Assembly: GCA_026014685.1 (NCBI GenBank)
Contig: JAOZHW010000003.1
Span: 99,995-163,994 of the forward strand
From: Candidatus Bathyarchaeota archaeon
GTDB taxonomy: Archaea; Thermoproteota; Bathyarchaeia; Bathyarchaeales; Bathycorpusculaceae
Direction: 5' to 3'
DNA: 64,000 nucleotides
Part shown: in pieces, positions 44,776 through 53,449 of the stretch
How positions within the stretch are numbered: position 1 is the first letter of the stretch
How the letters are laid out: each line of letters begins with the position of its first letter
The notes under the pieces: model-generated
The model's input: the letters and a program-made list of their open reading frames with translations, nothing else
Told to the model about the DNA's origin: nothing
The model's database searches: none
Made by a program: the position numbers and the translations under genes

Positions 44776-44809
44776 ACAATCACCTCCCATCCCCCAAAAA
44801 AAGATACTG

Positions 44810-45376
44810 TTACCTCGCCATTTCCCTACAAGATTCAGCGCAACGCCTGCACACACTCGCGCATTCTTTCATGAAGTCCTCCTCAAATCTGTCGCAGTCG
44901 TCGGCGCATTCGTCGCAGATGTCCGCGCATATACCACATGTTTGAGGGTGATAGGTGGAGTTGCGTAGCATGAAGTCGGCGTTGAGGTTGCAGATTTTTG
45001 CGCAGTCTATGAGAAGGTTGATGTGGTCGGGTTCGGCGTGTTTTCCTCTGAGGTTTAGGCAGTGGATTGTGGTGTTGGTGCAGGTTTGGTAGCAGTCCAG
45101 TGAGTCTTTGATGCATTGTTGGACCTCTTGGATAGTCATCAATTCTGAGCTTTGGATTTGCTCTAATTCCTCCATTGATCCAACAATTCGTCCAGCCACA
45201 GGGGACGGGTTTTTCTGTTGCCAGCCTTCTTCGGCGTCTTCTATGGTTTGTGCTTCGTTTTCTGGGTTTTCTTCGTCTTCATGTATGGGGCGCATGTCTC
45301 TGGCAGAGGCTTCTCCAAGATAATTTGAGCTTGAGGTGGTTTTTTCGTGGGGTTCATAACTGTATGATTTGGACAA
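44810..45376 (-). CDS. Cys-rich four-helix-bundle protein (DUF326, copper-storage-like)
   Basis: The C-terminal 110 residues contain 15 cysteines in helical spacing (CYQTCTNTTIHC, CGICADICDECADDC, CASVCRRCAESC) as in DUF326/Csp copper-binding bundles. An acidic, Ser-rich N-terminal extension of about 75 residues precedes them; it has no signal peptide, so a cytoplasmic location is likely. TTG start 45376 sits behind GGGAGGTGA. Partner of the hemerythrin gene downstream. Binding of Cu(I) is inferred from the family. Confidence 0.78.
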   Translation of the reverse strand: MSKSYSYEPHEKTTSSSNYLGEASARDMRPIHEDEENPENEAQTIEDAEEGWQQKNPSPVAGRIVGSMEELEQIQSSELMTIQEVQQCIKDSLDCYQTCTNTTIHCLNLRGKHAEPDHINLLIDCAKICNLNADFMLRNSTYHPQTCGICADICDECADDCDRFEEDFMKECASVCRRCAESCREMAR

Positions 45377-46064
45377 ACCTTCACCTCCCTATCAATCCGC
45401 CACCAAAGAACAAAGCAAACATCGATTTTTGCGTCGTTTGGGTATAGCTGTGACTTTGTGATAGGTTACATGAATATGTCTGTTCGGGTTTGATTTAAAA
45501 ATATGTGACTGCCAATCTGCGCCTACATCAAAGCAAAAGATAAAGATTTGTCTTTGTTTCTTTGGTTGGTTCACTGTTTTTTCTTTTTAGTTGTAGTTGC
45601 AGAAAAAGCCTAAGTACATCAACAATCAGCAACTTGTTTTTAGGTGTCTGCTTTTTCTTTGGCTATGAGGGCGACAGCAAACTGGTTGGTTTTTCGCAAG
45701 CAGTTCAGGTTGGTGGGCGCGGTTGGCATGGAACAGCCATGTTTGCTGCTCTCAGCTGACCCCCTCTCCTTATTTAAGACAGAATAGCCTTCCTCTCTTT
45801 ATGTGATTGTGGCGGTTTTTGGATGCCACAAGAAGGCGTTTGGTTGCGGTTGCTTTTTGGGTTCGGCTTGTGTGTGGGATTCTGTTTGGATGTGGCAGCG
45901 GAGTTTTTCTCTACAAGAATACATAGGAAAAACTGATTATCCGTGTGGCGCTTTGCTGTGAGTGTTTTTGTTTTCACAAACCATCAACAACCAAAGCAAT
46001 TCCCGCAGGGCAAAAGTTAAGATACCACTAAACCCATATACAAAGCAAAGGTGAACCTCGCATT
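45377..46064. other. Intergenic region without a supported gene
   Basis: The 688-nt gap between the DUF326 gene (minus) and the RelE-type pair (plus) is AT-rich. It holds a minus-strand TATA-like ATATTTTTAAATC near 45485-45500 that fits the DUF326 operon, the degenerate element C, and otherwise nothing I can call. A 65-codon frame at 45562 is of low complexity and not convincing. Confidence 0.5.
45715..45780. repeat. Degenerate copy C of the dispersed element
   Basis: It begins GGGCGC and ends AGCTGACCCCCTCTCCTTAT followed by TTAAGA, like copies A and B. The hairpin at the same place has another sequence (CATGG-AACAG-CCATG, 45727-45741). Element layout is kept while the primary sequence differs. 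A still shorter tail-only match (CGCCCCTCCCTTATATATAG) lies at 46542-46561. Confidence 0.45.
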
Positions 46065-46274
46065 ATGACTACAATTTTGACTGCTGAAGAAAAAGAACTT
46101 CTCACCCGCGCCGCAACCCTCATGAAAGCACTCCTAGAAACCATTGAAGTCAGCCAAGACAAAACCACCGCCAAAGAACTAAAAAAAGCCCTCCAAGAAG
46201 TCGAAGACGGAAAATCGCGACCCATAGAAGAACTCATAAGAGAGCTTGGCCTTGAAAAAGAGGTACCAACTTAG
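46065..46274 (+). CDS. Antitoxin of a RelE-type pair
   Basis: The 69-residue protein is helical and acidic, with a C-terminal half (KDGKSRPIEELIRELGLEKE-like) typical of antitoxins that wrap RelE/ParE toxins. No DNA-binding RHH or HTH motif is obvious. The toxin gene starts inside its 3' end in another frame, the normal arrangement. The family name is uncertain. Confidence 0.7.
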   Translation: MTTILTAEEKELLTRAATLMKALLETIEVSQDKTTAKELKKALQEVEDGKSRPIEELIRELGLEKEVPT

Positions 46275-46506
46275 AGTCGCTCCAACCTTTTCAAGGGGAC
46301 TCAAAAAACTTGACAAAAACACCCAAATCCAGATTCTAACACATGCCCTGGCGCTAAAAACCGACCCATTCATTGGCAAACCGCTGCGAGGCGACTGGAA
46401 AGGCATCTACTCGCTAAGAATAGGCACATACCGAATTCTCTATACAACCAAAAAAACGGAAATCCACCTACTCTACGTCGGACACCGAAAAAACATCTAC
46501 CACTAA
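46252..46506 (+). CDS. relE: RelE/ParE-superfamily toxin
   Basis: The protein has 84 residues from TTG 46252 (46246 is also possible). It has the RelE fold pattern: a first strand YQLRVAPTF, the helix SRGLKKLDKNTQIQIL, then GKPLRGDWKGIYSLRIGTYRILYTT and LLYVGHRKNIY. The R-x-G-x-Y-R-I-L-Y and H-R motifs are the conserved catalytic strand residues of ribosome-dependent mRNA interferases. Its overlap with the antitoxin gene supports the pair. Confidence 0.85.
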   Translation: MKKRYQLRVAPTFSRGLKKLDKNTQIQILTHALALKTDPFIGKPLRGDWKGIYSLRIGTYRILYTTKKTEIHLLYVGHRKNIYH

Positions 46507-46663
46507 CCACTTTGAAAACCACGCTTCTGATTTGCCGCTACCGCCCCTCCCTTATATATAGAAAAAGAGGTAAAGGTCACTCTACAGAGATCCGCCTAAC
46601 CCTCTGGTAAATTGCAAACATATCCAGACAGGTTCAGCGGACAGGCAAGGTATTGCTTGGGCT

Positions 46664-47557
46664 CTATTTTTTGGGGAGTAATTCGTTTAGTTCGTAGCTT
46701 GCGCCACAGAGCACGGTGTCTGCGCCGCCGTAGTAGACGATGACTTGGTCATCTAACTGTACGTTTCCGCAGCTGAAAACCACGTTGGGTACGTCGCCGA
46801 CGCATTCGTAGTCTTCGCAGGGTGTCAGTATGGGTTTCTCTGAGCGGTACAGCACTTTTTCAGGGTTACTCTTATCCAGCAAAGCAGCGCCAAGCGAGTA
46901 GTGCTTCTTTTCATCTACACCATGATAGATGAACAGGTAACCTTCGTTGAGTTCGATGGGTGTGCCTGCCGCGCCGATTTTAACGCTGTCCCACATCTTG
47001 TCGCGGGGTTCCATGATTGATTTGAAGTCGTGCCACCGTTTGAGGTCCTCGGAGTAGGAAACGCAGATACTGGGTTCGATGCGGTGGAACATGACGTATT
47101 TGCCGTCAACTTTTCCGGGCAGAATAACTGCGTCTTTGTTGCGGACGCCTGGAAACGGCAGGGTGCGTTCTTTCCAGTTCCAGTTGCGTTTCACGAAGTC
47201 TGCGAGGTTAATTTGGGTTAGTGAGATTTGGAATATCACTGGAAAATCATGGTTTCGATAGGCAGTGTATGCCATGATGCATTGGTCGCCCATCACCGTT
47301 AAGCGTGGATCTTCGCAGCCGTCGCGTTCCGCGTGGTTGACTGGCGTGAAGATTGGTGTGTCAAAACGTTCTTTTATGGTGAAACCGTCGTTGGATGTTG
47401 CTAAGCCCAGTCTTGAAACCATGTCTGTGCCCTGTGCGCGGTAGACGATATGGACTAAGCCGTCGCTGTAGATGGCTGCTGCGTTGAACACAGACCTGTT
47501 TTCCCAAGAGTTGGTCTTTACTGGTTTTAATATGGGGTTATGTACAAATCGTTTCAT
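46664..47557 (-). CDS. GH130-family glycoside phosphorylase/hydrolase (copy 1)
   Basis: It is a five-bladed beta-propeller of the GH130 (DUF377) family, which acts on beta-mannosides by phosphorolysis or hydrolysis. Conserved elements are HNPILKP near the N-terminus, RSVFNAAAIY, CEDPRLT, YVMFHRIEPSI, GAAGTPIELNEGYLFIYHGV and VPNVVFSCG. At 297 residues it is full length. Substrate and mode cannot be told from sequence. It is divergent from a GT4 gene and closely related in architecture to the copy at 50.4 kb. Confidence 0.85.
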   Translation of the reverse strand: MKRFVHNPILKPVKTNSWENRSVFNAAAIYSDGLVHIVYRAQGTDMVSRLGLATSNDGFTIKERFDTPIFTPVNHAERDGCEDPRLTVMGDQCIMAYTAYRNHDFPVIFQISLTQINLADFVKRNWNWKERTLPFPGVRNKDAVILPGKVDGKYVMFHRIEPSICVSYSEDLKRWHDFKSIMEPRDKMWDSVKIGAAGTPIELNEGYLFIYHGVDEKKHYSLGAALLDKSNPEKVLYRSEKPILTPCEDYECVGDVPNVVFSCGNVQLDDQVIVYYGGADTVLCGASYELNELLPKK

Positions 47558-47687
47558 TAATCCCCTCTCCCTTCCTGAAGCAGTCCTCTAGCAGGGTAAA
47601 ATATAAACTTCATCCCAAAGTATGGTCAAAAACGCCTGTGTGACTGTCAAAGCACAATCACATCGGCTTAAAGACAGCCAAATCTTT

Positions 47688-48947
47688 ATGGTATGGCGTG
47701 ATTTGTTGTTGGCAAACTATATTCTAGGCACTCCTACGTTGACTGGCGTTAAAGAAGTTGCTTACGTCAGCACATTTCCACCTCGAAAATGCGGCATAGC
47801 CACCTTCACAGCGGATCTAGTTAACTCAGTGGGGCAACTGGGCAAATTAAGAAACCAAAAAGTCATCTCCATCGATGGCCGACGGCTGTCTAAACCGACT
47901 TTCGGGGGGTTTGAGGATAAAATCGGCCGCGACTTCGCCGAAGACTACGTATTAATGGCGAATTTCCTCAACAACTCTTCTGTTAACGTGGTGAACATTC
48001 AGCATGAATTCGGTATTTTCGGCGGCGAATCAGGCGAATACATCTGCAACTTTCTTGACCGCATAAAGCGGCCTGTTGCCACGACACTTCACACAGTTTT
48101 GCCTAATTTTGAGAACAAAGCCAAAGAAGTCTTCCACGATGTGGTTGCGAAGAGCACGGCGATTGTGGTTCTCAACGAAACCACGCGGGGGCTGCTCTGC
48201 AGCTATGGAGTTCCCTCAAATAAGGTGAAGCTTATTCCTCACGGTTGCCCAGACCTGCCATTGGTAGCCAGCAGCAAAGTCAAACCAAAACTGGGGCTGA
48301 AAAACAAAGTCGTCCTGTCGACGTTTGGGTTGCTGGGCAGGGGCAAAGGCATCGAACACGTCATCGAGGCCCTCCCCAAAATAGTAAAGAAGGAACCCCG
48401 TCTCGTCTACTATGTACTAGGTGTCACGCATCCTCAAGTGAAAAAAGTGGAAGGCGAACAATACCGCAACTCGCTGCTGAGGAAAGCAAAAAACCTCGGA
48501 TTAAGAAACCATGTGCGGTTCCTAAACCGTTTTCTCTCTAAAACTGAACTCTACACTTACTTGCAAGCTACAGACGTGTACATAACACCATATCTGTCGC
48601 CAAATCAGGTCAGCAGCGGCACCTTATCTTATGCTTTGGCGGCGGGAAAAGCAGTTGTTTCCACTCCTTACCTGCACGCTAAAGAAGCCCTCGGTGAAGG
48701 TCGCGGGCTCTTCTGCAGGTTTAACGACTCGGAATCCATCGCTGAACAGGTTACTACCGTCATTGAGAACCCTATTCTTCGTCGCTCACTTGAGAAAAAA
48801 GCGTACCATTACAGCCGCAAATTCACTTGGTCCCATGTCGCCCAAAAATACCTCGAGTTATTCGACGAATTAACCATGCATTCGGAGGCGAAGTGCCATA
48901 CGGCTTCCCCCATTAAAAATCGATTACCTCAAAGCGTTTACAGATGA
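47688..48947 (+). CDS. Glycosyltransferase family 4 (GT-B)
   Basis: The N-terminal Rossmann domain starts VAYVSTFPPRKCGIATFTADL, and the acceptor side includes NIQHEFGIFGG. The C-terminal donor domain has LSTFGLLGRGKGIEHVIEAL (K/R-G motif) and YLSPNQVSSGTLSYALAAGKAVVSTPY with the E-x7-E-like region. ATG 47688 and ATG 47622 are both possible; the shorter one removes 22 atypical residues. It transfers a nucleotide sugar, perhaps GDP-mannose, in a cluster with GH130 genes. The next gene follows directly. Confidence 0.83.
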   Translation: MVWRDLLLANYILGTPTLTGVKEVAYVSTFPPRKCGIATFTADLVNSVGQLGKLRNQKVISIDGRRLSKPTFGGFEDKIGRDFAEDYVLMANFLNNSSVNVVNIQHEFGIFGGESGEYICNFLDRIKRPVATTLHTVLPNFENKAKEVFHDVVAKSTAIVVLNETTRGLLCSYGVPSNKVKLIPHGCPDLPLVASSKVKPKLGLKNKVVLSTFGLLGRGKGIEHVIEALPKIVKKEPRLVYYVLGVTHPQVKKVEGEQYRNSLLRKAKNLGLRNHVRFLNRFLSKTELYTYLQATDVYITPYLSPNQVSSGTLSYALAAGKAVVSTPYLHAKEALGEGRGLFCRFNDSESIAEQVTTVIENPILRRSLEKKAYHYSRKFTWSHVAQKYLELFDELTMHSEAKCHTASPIKNRLPQSVYR

Positions 48948-48954
48948 CACAGGC

Positions 48955-49932
48955 GTGTTCCAGCACGCAAAATTATGTATACCTAAACGCGGGGAAGGCT
49001 ACACAACCGACGACAACGCCCGAGCATTAATCGCTGTAGTGAGGTACCACCGTCTAAAACGCGACCCAGCTGTGGAGCGTTTAGCAAGCATCTATCTGGC
49101 GTTTCTTAACCACATGCAGAAACCTGATGGCAACTTCCACAATTACCTCAGCTATGAACGCACGTACCTAGATGTAGATGGCTCGGAGGATTCTGCAGGT
49201 CGGGCCCTCTGGGCTTGTGGTTGTGCTTTGAATTCTGCTTTACCTCGGGATATGCGGTTGGTTGCCAAAGACATTTTTGACCGCGGTTTACCTTGGGTTT
49301 GGAAATCTACTTCGCTCCGGTTCTACTCCGCCGCCATAGCTGGACTCTACCAATACCGCCAAGCCGTCCCCAACGGCGACAGCGCAGCGCACGCCGAAAA
49401 ACTCGGCGACACTTTAGTGCAGCATTTCCGTGACGAAAACAAAGGTGAATGGCGCTGGTTTGAACCCCACTTGACTTATGATAACGCCCGCTTGGTTGAG
49501 GCGCTCTTTTTGGCGTATCTTATGGTAAAGAAACCCGTGTTTCTTAATGTAGCTGAGGAGGCGATGACTTTTCTGCTTGAAACCCAACTGGTGGACGGCG
49601 TGTTTGTTCCCATTGGTAACGATGGCTGGTTCAAGCGTGGCGGAAGTCGACCCTTCTATGATCAGCAGCCACTGGAAGCAGCGGCGATGGTTGAGGCAGC
49701 CGTAGACGGCTATTTGGCAACCAAAAACGAACGCTACCTCGATGTTGCAAACGTGGTTTTCGGGTGGTTTTTAGGTAGAAACAGCCGCAACATCATGATG
49801 TACAATCCCGAAACTGGTGGATGCTACGACGGTTTAAGCGCAGATTCCGTTAACACAAATCAAGGAGGCGAATCTTCAATCTCGTATCTGTTGGCTCGGC
49901 TTAGGCTTGAGGGAGTGCGCAGGGGATTTTAG
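48955..49932 (+). CDS. Alpha/alpha-barrel glycoside hydrolase-like protein; 5' end probably frameshifted
   Basis: The protein is helical with repeated motifs GYTTDDNARALIAV, GRALWACGCAL, LTYDNARLVEALFLAYL and DQQPLEAAAMVEAA, as in (alpha/alpha)6 barrel proteins found with GT4 enzymes. GTG 48955 is the first standard start, but the frame upstream encodes DYLKAFTDDTG, which is conserved in relatives. A GTG at 48893 behind GGAGG reads MPYGFP and then stops. Adding one C to the C5 run at 48907-48911 would join both. The substrate is probably a glycan. Confidence 0.7.
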   Translation: MFQHAKLCIPKRGEGYTTDDNARALIAVVRYHRLKRDPAVERLASIYLAFLNHMQKPDGNFHNYLSYERTYLDVDGSEDSAGRALWACGCALNSALPRDMRLVAKDIFDRGLPWVWKSTSLRFYSAAIAGLYQYRQAVPNGDSAAHAEKLGDTLVQHFRDENKGEWRWFEPHLTYDNARLVEALFLAYLMVKKPVFLNVAEEAMTFLLETQLVDGVFVPIGNDGWFKRGGSRPFYDQQPLEAAAMVEAAVDGYLATKNERYLDVANVVFGWFLGRNSRNIMMYNPETGGCYDGLSADSVNTNQGGESSISYLLARLRLEGVRRGF

Positions 49933-50002
49933 TGTCAGAAGAGGATTTAAGCATGGAACTACCTTGGTTTAGTGGATAGTATTCTGTTTTTTGGGTGATT
50001 GA

Positions 50003-50416
50003 ATGTGTGAACCCATGCTTAAAATCAAAGACATCATGTGTAAGAGGGTTGTTACCGCAAAAGAAGATATGCTAATTCAGGACGCAGTGCAGTTGCTAAA
50101 CGATATGCATGTGGGCTCCATAATAGTTATCGACGAGGAAGAACGCTGCAAAGGCATCTTTACAGAACGCGACGCCATACGCGTAATAGCCGCCAAGTAC
50201 CCCACAAACGAGCCGATAAGCAAAATCATGAGCCGCCACGTCGTAACCATCTCCTTTGAAGCCTCCTTCGACGAAGCCAAACGCCTCATGCTCTCCCACG
50301 ACATACGCCACCTTCCAGTCACAGACCAAACAGGCAAACTTGTCGGTTTGTTCTCGCTTAGAGCCTTCTTCGATGAAATTATGGGTATCAAGACGCCGAT
50401 ACCGAGCGCCACTTGA
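50003..50416 (+). CDS. CBS-domain-pair protein
   Basis: The 137-residue protein consists of two CBS domains (KIKDIMCKRVVTAKED...; ISKIMSRHVVTISFEA...), each with the ligand-binding hGxxxxT/SxxD end (GIFTERDAIR and GLFSLRAFFD). Such a pair binds adenosine nucleotides and usually regulates a partner. It sits within the glycan cluster 10 nt before the second GH130 gene, so it may report energy state to it. Confidence 0.85.
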   Translation: MCEPMLKIKDIMCKRVVTAKEDMLIQDAVQLLNDMHVGSIIVIDEEERCKGIFTERDAIRVIAAKYPTNEPISKIMSRHVVTISFEASFDEAKRLMLSHDIRHLPVTDQTGKLVGLFSLRAFFDEIMGIKTPIPSAT

Positions 50417-50426
50417 GGGGTGAGCT

Positions 50427-51332
50427 TTGGCTATGGAACGTTTTGCAGGTAACCCCATACTTAAACCCATAGAGGCGCATGCTTGGGAGTCAAGAGAGGT
50501 CTTCAACGCAGCCGCCGTCTACCTCGAGGGCAAAGTGCACCTCCTCTACAGAGCAATAGGCAACGACGGCATTTCACGGCTTGGCTACGCGAATTCTAAA
50601 GACGGCTTCACCATTGATGAACGGTTGCCGCAACCCGTTTTTGAGCCAGCCTTTGAAAGTGAAAAAGACGGCGTGGAAGACCCAAGACTCTCCTTGATAG
50701 ATAAAAAGTTAGTCATGACCTACACTGCCCTCTGCGAGTTCAAACACCTCCAATCCTATCAAGTGGCCCTAACAGACATCTCCGTGGAAGATTTTATCCA
50801 GAAACGCTGGAACTGGGGAACCCGCAGACTTCCGTTTTCGGGTATACGAAACAAAAACGCTGTGGTTTTTCCCGAGAAAATAGGCGGCCGCTATGTTATG
50901 TTTCACCGCATTGAACCTGACCTTTGCGTTGCTTACTCGGAGGATTTAGAGAAATGGTGCGATGTTATGTGTGTGATGAAACCAAGGGTTGTGGGTTGGG
51001 ATAACTGGAAAATCGGCGTTGCAGGTACCCCGATAAAAACCAGTGAGGGCTGGCTGGTTGTTTATCATGGGGTGAGTGTGGAGAAGATGTATTCGTTGGG
51101 GTTGGCTTTGCTTGACTTGGAGCATCCCGAGAGGGTGCTGTACCGTTCGAAGACTCCGATTTTGGTTCCTGTTGCTGATTATGAGCGCTTCGGCAAGGTG
51201 CCTAACGTGGTTTTCAGCTGCGGTAACGTGGTTATAGGCGACCGCTTTTTCCTTTATTATGGCGGTGCAGACAGCGTGCTATGCGTTGCATCCATAAACT
51301 TCAACGAACTCCTCGCCTTAGTACACAAATAA
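50427..51332 (+). CDS. GH130-family glycoside phosphorylase/hydrolase (copy 2)
   Basis: It has the same architecture as copy 1: GNPILKPIEAHAWESREVFN, VEDPRLS, YVMFHRIEPDL, GVAGTPIKTSEGWLVVYHGV, VPNVVFSCG and GGADSVLC. The two differ at many positions, so they are paralogues and probably differ in substrate or mode. TTG 50427 and ATG 50433 are both possible; a GGGGTGAGC stretch precedes them. The CBS gene lies directly upstream on the same strand. Confidence 0.85.
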   Translation: MAMERFAGNPILKPIEAHAWESREVFNAAAVYLEGKVHLLYRAIGNDGISRLGYANSKDGFTIDERLPQPVFEPAFESEKDGVEDPRLSLIDKKLVMTYTALCEFKHLQSYQVALTDISVEDFIQKRWNWGTRRLPFSGIRNKNAVVFPEKIGGRYVMFHRIEPDLCVAYSEDLEKWCDVMCVMKPRVVGWDNWKIGVAGTPIKTSEGWLVVYHGVSVEKMYSLGLALLDLEHPERVLYRSKTPILVPVADYERFGKVPNVVFSCGNVVIGDRFFLYYGGADSVLCVASINFNELLALVHK

Positions 51333-51333
51333 A

Positions 51334-52389
51334 TTAGGCTTTAATTATGTGGTAACCTGAAGCTTTGCGCAGCCGATTCATCACAGCTAAACCCAACCCC
51401 TCCGAGGGCACACCCTCAGCCAACACAACATTCACCCCTTCAGCGTCAACCGCTCGCAACAAGCCAAACAGGTTCTGCGCTACCACTGCCAAGTTAAATC
51501 TGCTCCCAAGTGATTTTACAACTGCGGCTTGGTATCTGGTTTGAGTTTCATCAGTCGCCAACACCGCCACCTTTTTCCCCTCTGCACGGTAGGTTTGGGT
51601 TAACTCCACGATTTTAGCAGAAACCGCCTCGATATCGCCCTCTACCAGCACCACAGCGGCTTTAGGTGCATAATGCTTATGCCGCATACCAGGCGACCTT
51701 GCTTTTTCAGGCGGCAATTCCTGCTCAGCCACCACAAAGGGATGCAGCCGCAAATCGCTCAGAACTTTTTTGAGGGCTTCAAAGGGGGTTCCGCCGGGAC
51801 GCAGTAGCGTCGGAGGGTCACGACTCAAATCAACCACTGTGGATTCTACACCGATGTTGGTGGCTCCGCCGTCTATTATGGCGTCTATGCGTCCGTTTAG
51901 GTCTTCGTAGACGTGTTGGGCGGTGGTTGGGCTGGGTTTGCCTGCGAGGTTGGCGCTTGGCGCCGCAATAGGTCGCTGACTCTGCTTAATTAGAGCGAGA
52001 GCGACTTTATGTTTGGGCATGCGGATGGCGATAGTGTCTAAACCCGCAACCGAAACACTCGGCACCCTCTCCGACCGTTTAAACAGTAACGTAAGTGGAC
52101 CAGGCCAAAACTGCTCCATCAACAACTCAGCCTTTTTCGGCACCTCTGCCACAAGCGGATAAACCTCGGTAATGTCTGCTATGTGTACGATAGCGGGGTT
52201 ATCTAGGGGGCGTTTTTTTGCTTTGAAAAGCCGCAAAACTGCCTCAGCGTTAAGGGCATCTGCGCCGAGTCCATACACGGTTTCTGTGGGGAACGCCACC
52301 AACCCGCCGTTTCGCAGGATGTCAGCTGCGGACTGGATTTTCGCTACGTCGGGGTTTTCTGAATCAACCTTTATGATTTGGGTTTTCAT
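51334..52389 (-). CDS. sua5: Threonylcarbamoyl-AMP synthase (Sua5)
   Basis: It makes threonylcarbamoyl-AMP for t6A37 of ANN-decoding tRNAs. The N-terminal YrdC domain (about 1-200) shows GGLVAFPTETVYGLGADA, KRPLDNP, WPGPLTLLF and SANLAGKPSPT. A linker (RSPGMRHKHYAP) and the C-terminal Sua5 domain follow. At 351 residues it is the long Sua5 form. It overlaps the upstream acetyltransferase gene by 4 nt. Confidence 0.93.
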   Translation of the reverse strand: MKTQIIKVDSENPDVAKIQSAADILRNGGLVAFPTETVYGLGADALNAEAVLRLFKAKKRPLDNPAIVHIADITEVYPLVAEVPKKAELLMEQFWPGPLTLLFKRSERVPSVSVAGLDTIAIRMPKHKVALALIKQSQRPIAAPSANLAGKPSPTTAQHVYEDLNGRIDAIIDGGATNIGVESTVVDLSRDPPTLLRPGGTPFEALKKVLSDLRLHPFVVAEQELPPEKARSPGMRHKHYAPKAAVVLVEGDIEAVSAKIVELTQTYRAEGKKVAVLATDETQTRYQAAVVKSLGSRFNLAVVAQNLFGLLRAVDAEGVNVVLAEGVPSEGLGLAVMNRLRKASGYHIIKA

Positions 52390-52880
52390 TGGCGGCGCCT
52401 TTTCTGCTCCAAGACAACTGAGGTTTCAACTTGCCTCTCGGGTATGTTCCAGTATTTGTGAAGAAGCTTATTTGTTTCTTCCCTTGAGAGCAACACAAAA
52501 CCGTGTTTTTGATAGAACCCAATCGCCCAAGTCGCAGCTTCCCAAGTGCCCACCAAAACCCGTTCCGTTTGGGCCAAGCTAAGCAGATAGTTGAGTAGTT
52601 TTTCCCCTAAACCTTTCCGCTGAAAACGGGTTAAAGTGTAGGCATGCCTAATCAAGGTCACGTCGCCGACTGGTTGAATCCCCATAACTGCAGCTAACTC
52701 GCCGTTTTGTGTGATACCGTAGAATTGGACACCTGACTCAATTTCCGCTCGGAGTTCTTCTTTTGGCATGTAGGGTTCTTTGTAGCAGTCCGAGGGGATT
52801 TTGCCTTTGTAGGCGACTGAGGCGTCGTTTATGATGGTGTAGAGGGTTTGAAAATCTGTGCTGGACAGCTTACGGATCAT
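52386..52880 (-). CDS. GNAT-family N-acetyltransferase
   Basis: The 164-residue protein has a GNAT fold: strand 4 AAVMGIQPVGDVTLIRHAYTL, then the acetyl-CoA loop RFQRKGLGEKLLNYLL, and GTWEAATWAIGFYQKHGFVLL at the C-terminus. The substrate is unknown. It overlaps sua5 by 4 nt (ATGA), so the two are co-translated. A PAC4-like gene is next upstream. Confidence 0.85.
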   Translation of the reverse strand: MIRKLSSTDFQTLYTIINDASVAYKGKIPSDCYKEPYMPKEELRAEIESGVQFYGITQNGELAAVMGIQPVGDVTLIRHAYTLTRFQRKGLGEKLLNYLLSLAQTERVLVGTWEAATWAIGFYQKHGFVLLSREETNKLLHKYWNIPERQVETSVVLEQKRRRQ

Positions 52881-52897
52881 CTATTTCACAGGCATGG

Positions 52898-53266
52898 TTA
52901 GATTGCAGTGGGTTCTCTGTTGTCTGTTTTGAGAACCTTTTCGATGAGGTGCATAAAGAACTCCTGCGCCTGAACCTCGTTGACGCGTTCCAAATAGACA
53001 GATACCATGGCGATTTTGCCTTTCTTTGCAGCCACGTACTCAGCGAACATTCGTGCAGAGATTATGTGTTTATCTCCGACTAGAACCTGTGAAGTGACGG
53101 AGCCGACTAAGTCGCGGGGTTTAGGTACCGCGATAGCCATGGTGCCGAGTTTATCCTCTTTCTCGCTTAGCATAATCATGATGCTGTTTTTTGCTTCAAC
53201 GTAGACTGCCAAAAAGCGTGTGTCTTGCTGCTGTATTTCTTCTTTTATGACGTTGGCGCGTTCCAA
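52898..53266 (-). CDS. Proteasome assembly chaperone 4-like small protein
   Basis: The 122-residue protein shows VYVEAKNSIMIMLSEKEDK, LGTMAIAVP and a later KKGKIAMVSVYL, the pattern of archaeal PAC4-type proteins (strand, glycine turn, AxP, then a C-terminal helix and strand). The role would be assembly of the 20S proteasome, but this rests on pattern recognition alone. It starts at TTG behind GAGGG. Its long leader contains the structured element at 53319-53425. Confidence 0.55.
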   Translation of the reverse strand: MERANVIKEEIQQQDTRFLAVYVEAKNSIMIMLSEKEDKLGTMAIAVPKPRDLVGSVTSQVLVGDKHIISARMFAEYVAAKKGKIAMVSVYLERVNEVQAQEFFMHLIEKVLKTDNREPTAI

Positions 53267-53318
53267 TGTTGCTCCCTCTCGCAGGTTTATTGCGGCGTTC
53301 GCCCTTAAAAAGACTTTA

Positions 53319-53425
53319 CAATCAGCATTCTCCTATGTAGGAGATTGGACTGGGCTTTGGATTTTTCCGGAGAAAGGAAAAACTGAAGATCCCATAGCTA
53401 TTTTCAGCGCCAAAGCCCAGCCCTC
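53319..53425 (-). ncRNA. Candidate structured leader RNA or small RNA
   Basis: Read on the minus strand, the 11-bp arms CTGGGCTTTGG (53410-53420) and CCAAAGCCCAG (53350-53360) enclose two hairpins, CTGAA/TTCAG and TTTTTCC/GGAAAAA. A third dyad, TCTCCTA-CA-TAGGAGA (53329-53344), follows. A TATA box (TTATAA, 53450-53455) lies about 27 nt before the first arm and a T5 tract (53307-53311) after the last. The layout fits a transcribed three-way junction, as a leader of the PAC4-like gene or a separate sRNA. Confidence 0.4.
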
Positions 53426-53449
53426 ACATACATACTTAGTGATTTGCAC

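Noticed and set aside
45562-45759. 65-codon frame in the long gap
   Set aside because: Low-complexity Phe/Ser/Leu composition, no Shine-Dalgarno, and overlap with the degenerate repeat copy.
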